Made by a program: the position numbers and the translations under genes
Notes under the pieces: generated by a model
Database searches by the model: none
Told to the model about the DNA's origin: nothing
The model's input: only the letters and a program-made list of their open reading frames with translations
Origin: Acytostelium subglobosum LB1
Lineage: Eukaryota > Evosea > Eumycetozoa > Acytosteliales > Acytosteliaceae
NCBI RefSeq assembly: GCF_000787575.1
Contig: NW_012236503.1
Coordinates: 186,001 to 250,000 of the forward strand
Reading direction: 5' to 3'
Length of the DNA stretch: 64,000 bases
Shown here: piece after piece, positions 11,492-22,500 of the stretch
Numbering within the stretch: position 1 is the first letter of the stretch
How the letters are laid out: each line of letters begins with the position of its first letter

Positions 11492-12021
11492 GGTGTTATA
11501 CATGTGTGTGTCTGTTTGTATATGGTCATGGATCATTCATTCATTCATCATTGGTATCATCCGTTGTTGTTTACCTAAAAAACAACGGCATTGCATCAAT
11601 ATTTCAATCAATCACAATCATAATCACCTTTATTGTACAATAGGCCTACCTTGTCATAATCATATAAACATTAAAATCCTATTTATTCTTTACCCTTATC
11701 CCTTATCCCTTGACCTTGTCATCAACATCCATTTGCCCTGGCTCACAAACAAACTCACCTATTTTCAGATAAATCATAAAAACAATCACATTTAATTTGA
11801 AGATGATGGTGTGAGTGTTGTTGTAAAGTTGGCACTTCACCACCAACACATTAATTGTTAACCATCTAGAGTCAGTCATTCAATCAATCAATCAATCGAT
11901 ACATTCATACATATACATACTTACAGACAAACAAACAAACAAACAGACAAATATACAGATCTTCAAGATCATTCAATCAAACAAGCAATCAAATTAACAA
12001 AAGAAGAAGAAGAAAAAGAAG
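11492..12021. other. Intergenic, no gene supported
   Basis: AT-rich with CAAT and CAAA repeats (11877-11970). A roughly 100-codon ORF at 11493-11795 has no domain and reads as untranslated sequence. The last 40 bases, A/G-rich (AAGAAGAAGAAGAAAAAGAAG), directly precede the Eps15-like ATG. Confidence 0.4.
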
Positions 12022-15000
12022 ATGAGACAAGAGGCTCAGGTGCCTATTGTACAGAAGACATACTATGATGAGTTGTATATTCTAGCAGACAGTGACAAGG
12101 ATGGAATGATCGGTTTGAAAGATGCTGGTTTCTTTAGAAAGTCAGCATTACCCGATGAGACATTGCGCGAGGTATGTCATATCATATCATATCATTGTCT
12201 CTAAGATGTGACACAATGACCTCTCTAACATTGATCATCATAGATTTGGCAGTTGGCTGATGTAAAGAATGGAGTATTGGACATTGAGGACTTTATCGTT
12301 GCACTAAAGTTGATCTCATTGGCACAGCTTGGCGCACCAATTCAACTGGACAGCATTAGAGCCATGCCAGTTGTACCACCTCCCAAGTTACAAGATGTTG
12401 CTTCCATTCAATTCGATGTATGTGTACATCCCTGCACTCGCTCACTCATGTGACTGACCCAACCAACCGATCAATCAACCAATCATCATCATAGTGGGTA
12501 GTACCTCCCAATGAGAAGAACAACTATATAGATATATTCACAAAGAATGACGAGGATGCAGATGGATTCATTAATGGTGATCAGGCCAAGGTTATATTCA
12601 GCGCGTCTAGATTGCCGAGCAAGTTGTTGGGTCATATCTGGTTCCTGTCCGATATGAATGGCGATCAGAAGCTCGATTGCCAAGAGTTCATCATTGCCAC
12701 CTTCTTGATACGCTCTCTGCTGAAAGGATATGAGTTGCCAACTCGTCTTCCCGACTCACTCATCCAATCATCGCGTTACATCAGCAACGCTGGAGTGCCC
12801 TCACCCAAGATACCCGATTGGTTGATCCCGCCCGCCGAGAGGATCATCTATGAGGACGTCTTCAACAAGAATCAACAGAATGGTTCAATCAATGGTATGT
12901 CTATGTTGTTCGCTCAATCACTCGATCACTCAATCACTTACTCAATTAATCAATAGCCATGCAAGCAAAGGGATTGTTTGAAAAGTCTGGACTGCCGATG
13001 CAGGACTTGAGACAGATCTGGGACCTGGCCGATTACAATCATGATCAACTGTTTGACAAGCAGAAGTTTGTCATTGCCATGTTCCTCATTAGCCAGAGGA
13101 AGAAGAAGAAGGAGTTACCAACAACACTCCCTGTTGTACTATTAGAATCATCAAAGTCAACGTTCCAGCCAATGTCAATCGTCGCACAGTCGCCCAATGT
13201 TGTAAGTATCTTTGATCCATTTGATCGTTTGCCATGTCCATTCACTCACTCGATCAATCAATCAATATAGGAGTCACAAGTTAGCGACGCTGTCAAGTCT
13301 GGAAAGTATAACTTTGACTTGGATGACATTGTTTCAAAGACAACGCCAGTGGCTGGCGCCACTCCAATGAGTAGCCAGTCAGGTTTGGTTGGTGAGGATG
13401 ATCATTCAAAGTCCGTTACCAAGTCTCCTGTTTCGATGGTGTCAGCAGTCGCGCCACAGGCAACCATGCCTCAGCAGCAGCTGTCAGCAGCAGCTCAATT
13501 CCCCATTACTATCCCGCCACCTCAACAGCAACAGCAGCAGCAACTGGCATTGCCACCCCAGCAGCAACAAGCACAGCCACAATCACAACAACTTCAACCA
13601 AGTGCTCAACAAGCACAGTTCCAGAACTTTGTAAGTCCATGGACATTCTGTTGATCGATCAGCCGACTAACCTTGACGCGACGAACCATGCAGCAAATCA
13701 CACAGACAAAGGAATCGATCGAGAGAGTTAGACAACAGACTGCGGAGAAGGATAGATTGTTGAATGATCTTAGGAAACAGTTCATTGAGGAGTCCAATCA
13801 ATCGATTGAGATGAACAAGGCATTGCAGGTAGAGTCATTGGCGCTTGATGAGACACTGAAGCAGATCCATGAGCACGAGGAGAAGCTGGCCGCACAGAGA
13901 CAGAGCAACATTCAGATCAAGGAGAGGATATCATCGACGCGTGTCGACATCAAGGCGGCCAACTCGCAGTTGGACCAGATCACAAAGATGCTCAAGGATA
14001 AGTCGGCACAGTACGAGGAGGAGAGCGAGAGTCTGGCAATGCTCGAGAGCGACCTGGGCGACAAGCAACAGGAGTTGGTGAGGTATCAGAAGGAGGTGGA
14101 GGCGTTGGCCAAGTCGATAGAGGCGCTCAAGCAGCAAAAGGTGGAGAGGCGTCAGGAGATGGTGCAGACCAACAAGGCGGTGGTCGATGCCAAGGCTGAT
14201 GTTAAGCGTCTGAACGAGGAGTTCAAGCAGTTGAAGGTGCAGCAGACCATCTCGCCACCAACGACCACGACGACCACTACGACCTCGACAACCTCCCCAG
14301 CGTCTGTCGTCAAGATGTCGACGGATAGCTTCACTAGCGCGCCCGTCACGGCTCCGGCACAGACAGAGAGCACCGACGATGGATGGTCGTTGTTTGAGAC
14401 CATCAAGGTCCAGACCGTCACTCCAGTCTCGTCGCCAATCGTGGAGAAGTCTTCGACCACTACTACAACTGCTACCACCACTACCAATCCACTAAAGGCA
14501 TCGGGTGCCAACAGTGTTCAACAGCCACCAGCAACCGCGACCAGCAGCAACAACAACAACTTCTTCTTCAACGATGACAAGTTCAACTCATTCGACAATG
14601 ATCAGTTCTCGTTCAGCAGCACGTTGCCCAACCCGTTCAACACGACGGCCAGCGATGACTCTTCCTCACTGTCGCACAAGGCTGATGCGGGCTCAGAGTT
14701 GTCGTTCACAGACCACTCCAACCTGTTTGGCAACAGCACATTCGGTCCAGCCAGCAGCAGCTTCGACACATTCGAGGCATTCCAATCGGCCAACGATCCA
14801 TTCGGCTCATTGATCACCAACCCAGGCTTCTCGAACCAAGACACATTCATCAAGTCCCACTCCCATGTGGCGGCGCCCAGCAACCAGCCAAGTTCATCGA
14901 GCACTGCCGCCACGACGACCTCGACCAACAACCTCTTTGCCAGCGAGCCAATCACATCGTCGGTGGTCGTGACGCCCAATTCAAAGAGCGATAGTGTAAC

Positions 15001-15343
15001 AAAGGATAACGTGGCCGACATGTTCACGACGGTTGTCGGCACCGAGACAGTCGGCTTTGAGGACTCGTTCGACGACAACTTCCACGTTGCCGCCGTGGTG
15101 CCATCGACCGAGCCAACGCCATTCAACACACCATTCAACAGTGTGACCGCTGACGATCTGTTTGGATCCACACCATTCGGTCCTGTTACCACCACCAGTG
15201 GCAATGAACAACCAAACATCTCAGCCATGGCAGCAGCCAATTCCTCCTTCTTCTTTGACGACACATCCTTCACCGAGCGGTTCTCCAGCAACAATGTCTT
15301 TGCCACAGCATTCGAAGACACATCATTCAATCCAACAAACTAA
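12022..15343 (+). CDS. Eps15-like endocytic scaffold with three EH domains
   Basis: Six exons (12022-12171, 12244-12417, 12495-12894, 12957-13201, 13271-13630, 13694-15343) give 992 aa. Three EH domains come first (about 10-100, 115-210, 230-320), each with an EF-hand-type loop (DSDKDGMIG, DEDADGFIN, NQQNGSIN), the third more diverged. A Gln/Pro-rich linker follows, then a long coiled coil (about 440-620, KESIERVRQQTAEKDRL onward). The last 350 residues are Ser/Thr/Asn-rich with NPF, DPF and FDSF-type peptides (LPNPFNT, NDPFGS, STPFG) that in this family bind EH domains and the AP-2 adaptor. This is the Eps15/Pan1 order, so it should act in clathrin-mediated endocytosis at the plasma membrane. 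No ubiquitin-interacting motif is obvious at the end. Confidence 0.92.
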
Positions 15344-15927
15344 ACTAATTCCCATTCATTCAAATGATTTAAAGTGTTTGTGTCTGTGTGTCTGCGAGGG
15401 TATGCCTGTGTCTGTGAGGGTATGTCTGCGAGGGTATGTCTGCGAGGGTATGTTTCAAAAAGTGAGGTCGGGTGAAAGCTGTCCATTCATGAAAGTGAAG
15501 TGTGGGTACCTGTTGAACACAACTTCGCTCATTATCCCTTCAACAATAACTCCAACTCCTACTACTCCTACAACAATAATAACAACAAACATATCAATCA
15601 CAGTTTGTTCAATCAATCAAACTGATTGACTTTTCCAAAATTCAATCATTCATTCAATCAACAACAACAAACAAACAAACCAAACAAACAATCAACCAAT
15701 TATTATTTATTTATTTATTTATAGCATTGGACATTTGATACAATCAATCAAACGGACTGACAAGATCTTGGAAGCTTATGGACATTCATTGTTGGACAAC
15801 GGACCTCTCATTATCATCAATAATATCATCATTATCTCTATCGCACTCTACATCATCATTGACTACACTTCAGTATCAGCATCAACAACAGCAACAGCAA
15901 CAGACATAGTACTCTGTTCATTCATAT
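15344..15927. other. Eps15-like 3' region and leader of the acidic protein gene
   Basis: It contains the 14-base tandem repeat at 15391-15452, then CAAT- and CAAA-rich AT sequence ending in TTTATAG at about 15724. A 44-codon ORF with a Gln run (15778-15909) lies in the same frame as the following gene, ending at a TAG 19 bases before its ATG. No domain is recognised. Confidence 0.4.
15391..15452. repeat. Tandem 14-base repeat TCTGYGAGGGTATG, four copies
   Basis: Copies are at 15391-15404, 15411-15424, 15425-15438 and 15439-15452. The last three are contiguous. The second copy has T instead of C at the fifth position. It lies about 50 bases after the Eps15-like stop, probably in its 3' untranslated region. 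Confidence 0.8.
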
Positions 15928-18001
15928 ATGCTTCGCATGGAGTCGCATACAAGAGTTGTTGGTGCGCATCATCAACATCATCATCATGCTCACCACCAAC
16001 AACCACAACAACAACCGACACATAACAAACTTATACAACAGCCTCCACCACCATCTCTATCTGCTCCACTATTGTCTTCTCATTTACATCATATCATTAG
16101 CAGCAACAGGCCGACGAACCTACCAACCTCCTCATCGTCGTCATTGTCCACCTTGATACAGCCTCCGCACAGCAGTAGCCAAATCAGCAACATAATGAAC
16201 ATGACTCTGAGCAACACGAGTAGCACGAGCAGTCAGTCGGGTGTGTTGGGCTCAAGCTCAGTCTCAAGCTCTGGCTCTGGCTCTNGGCTCACCAAGGATA
16301 AGTGGCAGCCAAGATATCGAGCATGTAAATAGCAATCAACTCCCCAGTCTCAGAGGCAACAGACGTATCAGCAACAGCTACAACTACGGCAGTGGTAGTG
16401 GGTACAACAACAACAACAAGTCAACATGTATTTATAGTAACAGCAACAGCAGCACAAGCAGTAGCAGCAGTTGTAGTAGTAAGAGCAGCAGCAGCAGCAG
16501 CAATAGTAGTAGTAGTAGTAGTAGTACAGGCAAATGCAATGATGATTGCCAACATCAACAACCACACCGTATATATGATCCAAGTAGTATCACAACAACA
16601 ACTCAACCATCATCTTTATCAACATCATCAACATCATCATCATCATCTTCATCATCTTCGCATCATCATCAACATCATCAACATCACCAACATCATCACC
16701 ATCATCAGAGCAAGAAGCGATCACGAGACTTCATTGAACCCGAACAACCAAGGGGCGGCCTACCCACACTCTCAACCGTTCAGGACAACACAAACGGCAG
16801 CAGACAGGGCCAGCCCCCACTGTCCTTCTCACCAGTGTCTCGCACAATGTTCAGTCGCTCACTCCAGGAGATACCTGGCCTAGCAACTAGCAGTAGCGAT
16901 GATGACCATATCCTTGATGACTACGATGAACAACTAAGCCAAGATAATGACACGGATGATCAAGTAGGAGACGATGAGGATGATGAAGACGATGACGATA
17001 TGATACTTCACGATCCATTTGAGCTCGAGGCCCATCCCTCTGAGTCATTGGGTACCATCAACAGATACCTTGACATGATCAGAAATGTAAGTCGTCGTCG
17101 GACATGAACAATATCGAACCTGCGACGCGCACATATTAACATTCAATCATTCTCTCTATCAATCAATCAGAAGAATGGTGCACCATCTTTGTATAAACCA
17201 GATGTACATATACCTACTAGCGGCAACTTTGGCCGCCCTGACTCTCCATGTTTCGCGACGTCTTCCGCTCCATTGTCCAGTAACGATCACGGCGCATCAC
17301 ACATGGCTCATCCTTCATCACCATTGCCATCTTCACCACCTTTATCATCATCACAACAATCACAACAATCACAACAATCTCAACAATCACTTTACAACAA
17401 CAGGATTGGTGGCAATGGCGGACAGGACCTGGGCAGAGTAGAGTTCAACTTGGAACAGATGAAGATATTTGATGAGGACGATCCAGAGTTGATTGAACTG
17501 AACACGCCTCACTGCAGCGAGTTGGATAATCATGCTCCGATGCCATTGGGCGTCAGATCCTTTGCCAACTCTCAGCGTCAGTCCTATCAGTTGTCGCCCA
17601 TCGAGTCTGTCATGGTGAGGTCCAAGAACCCAATGGCACCATTCCTTCTTTATGGTCATTCAAACAGTAGCTCATCATTAGCAGACACTAGTTGTGGTGG
17701 ATTGGATGACACTACTGACCGTGATGACGACAATGATGAAGACAGTGATGATGAGGAGCTAGCCTCCTTTACACCATCATCCATCAACACAATCAAACCA
17801 TCAATATACAGGGGTATAACCAACTACTGGCGGCCAATCAGTGGCAACAGCACCAACAACAATAACAACAACAACTCTGACAACTCAAGCTCCAACAACT
17901 CCAACTCCAACCATATATTCAACCGCGAGTCACCATTCCACAGCACAATCTCAGCGGCTGCAGCAGATAGCAATAACAGTTGGTACCGAGGCAGTAGGTA
18001 G
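15928..18001 (+). CDS. Acidic, Ser/His/Gln/Asn-rich dictyostelid protein, function unknown
   Basis: Exons 15928-17086 and 17171-18001 give about 662 aa once the single N at 16285 is ignored. With the N counted, the frame breaks inside a Gly-Ser repeat. Without it, the GSGSGSPRISGSQD reading is continuous. Long low-complexity runs (His, Ser, Asn) fill the first half. The more specific parts are a very acidic stretch (about 330-355, DDQVGDDEDDEDDDD), the segment FELEAHPSESLGTINRYLDMIRN before the intron, and RVEFNLEQMKIFDEDDPELIELNTPHCSELDN after it. SPIESVMVRSKNP and similar motifs look like phosphorylation sites. No known fold was recognised. The donor is GTAAGT and the acceptor ATCAG. The ATG is the first after an in-frame stop. 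Confidence 0.62.
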
Positions 18002-18026
18002 CATCACAAAGGGGAAGGTATATTGT

Positions 18027-18032
18027 AATAAA
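18027..18032 (+). terminator. Candidate polyadenylation signal AATAAA
   Basis: AATAAA lies 26 bases after the stop of the acidic protein gene, in the 92-base gap before the convergent MetE-C-like gene. Confidence 0.5.
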
Positions 18033-18093
18033 ATGTACACCTTTGGAAAGGACCTATCACATCATCATTCATCTTTCATCATTGCTTCGTCTT

Positions 18094-19155
18094 CTAGAGA
18101 CCAAGATGCTGCTCTGCCATGCGTGTGCCATCAATCCTTGCCTTGATCTTGGCAAAGGCAATGTCTCGACTGGTGGACTGGTCGTCGCAGAAGGGGGAGA
18201 AGCCACAGTCGTCTGTTGTGCCAATCTGATTAATCGGTATGTATTTGGAAATCTCCAGGATGGTGTCGCACACCTCTTCAGCGGTCTCGACACGAGGGTT
18301 GATCACATCGGTGACGCCAAAGAACAAAAGCTGATCGGGCTTCACATTTTCCCTGACGCATTCAAGCACACGCTTCCTATCGATCTCCGAGGCATACTGC
18401 AAGTAGAAGCGCTTGACATTGATGTTAAACAACGTTGGTAGTAGACTGAGGTAGTCAATGTCGGCACTGTGAGTGGAATCCATATCACCGCCTGGACAGG
18501 TGTGGATGCCCAACTTGGCTCGCTCCTCTGGCGTGAAGCGGTTGAACACTTGGTTGTTGAGATCGACGAATGATCTCAGCAGAGCGCCACTTGGATCAAG
18601 CTTGAGCGAGAGTCTCAGCTCGGTGGCGTCAATCTGGACGACATGTGCGCCTCCCTCCAAAGCCTTTCTAATGTCCTTCTCCACCTCGTTGAGCATGTCA
18701 GCTATGAATGCAGTCCTGGGATAGCCTGGAATCTCGCGATCCATTGGATAGAGCAGACTCATTGCGCTGGCAGAGATAATTGGCACCTTGATCAAACAGT
18801 CTCCCGTAGCGCATTGACGACACTTGTCCAGGTACTCTCGGGCATAGCGGTTGTATTTGAATGGTAGGTTCTGACCAGAGAGCACGGGCAGCTGACGCTT
18901 GTGGTTGTCAGCGAAAGGGATCTCGACACCACCGCCCTGCAGCTGATTCGATCCCTGGATGGGATAGGTAAGGAAAGATGGCTTCAGTTGCTCTCCATCT
19001 GTGATCACCTTTGAGCCTGTCTCAATGAATCTTTGAACAGTCTCTGCCAAGGCCTTGTCATACATTAGCTCGGGTGGTTGATTGCCACTAAGTATTGGTT
19101 CCACCAGGTACACTGGTCTTGGAATGCTTCCAATTGGTTCTGATTCAATAGGCAT
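18094..19155 (-). CDS. Stand-alone MetE-C-like (cobalamin-independent methionine synthase family) protein
   Basis: A single exon encodes 353 aa from ATG 19155. An upstream in-frame ATG at 19266 would add an AT-rich, leader-like 37 residues, so I reject it. The fold is the UROD/MetE barrel: KVITDGEQ near the start, HVVQIDATEL, GIHTCPGGD with candidate zinc-binding His and Cys, FFGVTDVINPRVETAEEV and the final DDCGFSP segment, which corresponds to the NPDCGL region of MetE. It is half the length of full MetE and lacks the N-terminal barrel. Relatives are methyltransferases acting on thiols, so a methyl-transfer role from folate or another donor is plausible. The substrate is not shown by the sequence. 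Confidence 0.82.
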   Translation of the reverse strand: MPIESEPIGSIPRPVYLVEPILSGNQPPELMYDKALAETVQRFIETGSKVITDGEQLKPSFLTYPIQGSNQLQGGGVEIPFADNHKRQLPVLSGQNLPFKYNRYAREYLDKCRQCATGDCLIKVPIISASAMSLLYPMDREIPGYPRTAFIADMLNEVEKDIRKALEGGAHVVQIDATELRLSLKLDPSGALLRSFVDLNNQVFNRFTPEERAKLGIHTCPGGDMDSTHSADIDYLSLLPTLFNINVKRFYLQYASEIDRKRVLECVRENVKPDQLLFFGVTDVINPRVETAEEVCDTILEISKYIPINQIGTTDDCGFSPFCDDQSTSRDIAFAKIKARIDGTRMAEQHLGL

Positions 19156-19586
19156 ACTTATATTTACTAATTGTTGTTTATTTGTTTTATTGTATTGTAT
19201 GTATGTATTGTAGGTTTGATTTGTTGACTTGTCTACAATGATTAATGACTTAGATATGATGTGCACTTCACCATCACCATTATGATGTTAATGGTTTAAA
19301 CCATCGAATTGATAGACAAGTTGGTAGAGTATGAATGGTATTGTGGTTGAACCTCCTTCCTTGTTGGGTAGGGTTGCCAACCACATTTGGACCATCAACA
19401 GGCGAGGGTATTGGGGCTCAAGCTCAAAGTTAGTCTCATGGCCCTGAGGGCTATATTGGGCAAGAGTTTGACACCTGTGTAACCTTTGATTGGGGCTCTC
19501 CTGTCACTCAATCAATCAATTCTATTCATTCAACCAGATACCTAACATTGGTAACAAACACTGAGTTGTAATTGTTATTGTTGTTA
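19156..19586. other. Intergenic between MetE-C-like start and ATR stop
   Basis: The left part is the TA-rich leader of the minus-strand MetE-C-like gene. A GC-richer patch at 19360-19500 includes the perfect odd palindrome GCCCTGAGGGC (19441-19451). No ORF or tRNA feature is visible. Confidence 0.4.
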
Positions 19587-22500
19587 TTATAACCATGCAG
19601 CCCAACCATTATACATCTCTGATAGATTCTTAAGATCGGTAGCTTCTTGGATCAAACTTGTAACTTGTCCTTCGATGGACAGAGGAAGACCAATGTTGGC
19701 CGGTAGTCCCTGAAGCTCTCTGTCAATGTTGTTAATGATCTCCAAGGCCTTGTCATTCTCGTTGCCACCCTTGCCTTTCCATTCGACCAAAGGATCATAG
19801 ACGAAGGTCTCTAGCAGACTCATCAGAGCTTCGCGGTTCGCTCGCAGTAGACGGAGAGTATGCTCGCAGACGATCCTGAACGTGCCTTCGACGCCACTGA
19901 CACCGCATGCGTCCACCATGTTGCGCGTGAGACGGAATGGCACGCGCTCGGGTACCGTAAAGGTCTTGCCCTTCCAAAAGACGCAGTTGATGTCCACGTG
20001 CAGACACTCGCCATTAGTCGTGTCAAAGAGGATGTTCTCACCGTGACGGTCGCCCAGGCCGATCATGCTGCCCACCATCGAGCAGACGGCTGTCGTCTTG
20101 GTATAGCTGTTCCTCGCGTCGAGCCATGCGGATGGGTCGGGGAACGTCTTGAGGAACCACTTGTAGAAGACAGGGGGGGCGAATGGCAGGATGTGCTTGG
20201 TGAGGATGTCGTACTTGGGGATGATGGCAACTTTAGGGTTATCTGTAGCGTAGTACTCGCGGATCTTCTTGTTGTCGGGGAAGTTGGGCACCTGCTTGTA
20301 GAGGTCGGTGAGGATGTTGCGCAATCCAGTCAGGTTGGACACCCATTCAATCATACCACACAACTCGTCGAGCGGCACGACTGAGTAGGTACGGATGAGC
20401 AGACGACGGCGACGGCAGTGCGGGTCCTTCTTGAGCAGTTTGTTAACCATCAGACTGAACTCCATGATGCGGCTGTCCTTGCGCAGGTCGTCTTTGGGTT
20501 TGCAGAGGAAGATGTGGCGCTTGCCCTGTGAGCCGATGATTGTGATCTTCTTGGGCTTCTGCATCGATGGCATGATCTCGATCTGGTCCTCGAAGCCTTG
20601 GATCGTCGCCACCTTGGGGTCGAACAGCTGGAAGTTCTCTTCGTACCTACCCGAGGGTGGGAGCACCGGGCGGAGTGATGCCTGAAGGGGCACGATCACC
20701 GAAAGGTTCTTCATTGCCCAGAGTTCCTTGAAGTCCGTGGACATCTTGATGATCTTCTTGCCAGCATCATGGTCACAGAGCGCGATGAAGTACTCGGACA
20801 GCCTGGATATCTCGTCGTACGATCGCTTGTTCTCGATGTGATCGACGCACGCCTTCTTGAAACAACGCTGGGCACCCTCCATACGTGCCTTCTCCTTGGA
20901 GTTGAGCAGCGAGACGATGAACCAATTGGCCTGTGCTGGATACTCTGTCATAACTTTCACAATGATCATCTCGATCACTTCCAAAGTGTCTGGATTCTTA
21001 TGAACGATCCTTGATATCAACTGAGGTAGGAACATCAACCATAGGTGTGCTGGTATCTGATTGACAAACTCCTTTACCATAGTCTTGAGTGCCTTCACCT
21101 GGTTATCAAAGTTGTTGTTGCTGTTGATCTTTGCCTAAAGTATGATTGATTGATTGATTGAGTGAGTATAGTATGTATGAGTTAGTGATTGGACATCCAT
21201 CCATCAATTGACTTAACATACACTCTGTCTGTTCTTGTTCTTGTAATCCTTAATCAAATCGCTGTTATCGAGTAGGGTTGATCCGTATTCGGTCCAAACG
21301 GTGAGGAACCTGGTCATGGAGTGATAGATGTAGTTGTGTCCTTGTACCAATGAGTTGCCATACGACGATAGGATCTTCTTGGTGTACTTGGTCAAAAGGA
21401 GAGGGTCCATCATCGACTTGTTGTTGCTCACAAACAAATTGGTTCCATTCTTCTTGATGTTGGACAACACCGAATCGTAGAACTTGCCCAAGTAGAAGTG
21501 TCCTTTCTCCCAGCTACACGTTCAGGTCCCAGGGTTAGTATTCAAACATGTTTGATTGAGTGAATGATTGATGGTACATACTTGAAGAGACAGGCTTGCT
21601 TGTAATGATTGAGTAGTTCGGCATGTGAGGATCCACATTGTTGTTTCCATTTGGCGAGCAGGAGATGGGTCTTGGCAAGGATTGGATCATTGTGTCTCAT
21701 GGCTGCTTTGTTTGGTTGGAATTGTGGTTGGCCAGTTGGTCCATTGGGACCGCCCATGGCACATAGTGGACCAAGGATGCTGATGGCCTCGTTGGTCTGA
21801 CCCTTGGCAAAGGCAAGCTTGGCGCGCTCCATAAAGTATGGACGGTCCTCAATCAAACGTGGTGCCAGCAATGCGTTGGCGGCGTTCTCAAACTTGCCCT
21901 CGTGTCTGGAGTACTTGGCTATGCGAAGCCAGCATTGTGTGGTGTCGGCCTGATGATTGAAGATCTCGAGGATCACACGATGCACCGTGAGGATGGGCTC
22001 GCGAATGAGTGTCGATGGCTGGATGACCTTGAAGCGCTCATTGAGCTCGGTAATGACGGCCGTCTCTGACGTCTTGTTCGAGAGGTTCCAGCTCAGCTCA
22101 ATGTCCTTGAGGATGTGCAGCTGTGTGAGGTAGGTGTAGCAGCGGTGATGCGAGTCCAATGACGCGGCGGCCAGGTTCTGTGTGAGGTCGGCGCGCGCCT
22201 GGTACAGGTGCGCCACAAACTCCCGCTCATTGCGTCGGTAGAGGTCCAGTAGGATCTGGCCAATCGATACGTCAAAGTTAGGCTCATACGGCTGCTGCAG
22301 CTTGGCCTCGACCGTCTCCCACTTGGACAGTCTCCACGCGGCCTCAATGCTGTACGAGTTGTATTGCTGTGCGATTGTGCTGTTTCCATGATGTTGTAGC
22401 AGTGTTTGATCCTCTGTGGCCACAGCCTTGAGTCCTTCAGCCATAATAAGTACTGATTCGTGATGGCCCAAATGGAACAAGCTGCGTAGCTGGCCAAGCT

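Noticed and set aside
11493-11795. 100-codon ORF after the four-helix protein.
   Set aside because: Its composition (Ile/His/Asn/Tyr-rich from AT-rich DNA) is that of untranslated sequence and it contains CAAT runs typical of non-coding DNA here.
19156-19266. Upstream ATG at 19266 for the MetE-C-like protein.
   Set aside because: The added 37 residues come from AT-rich leader DNA and have no counterpart in the family. ATG at 19155 matches the family start.
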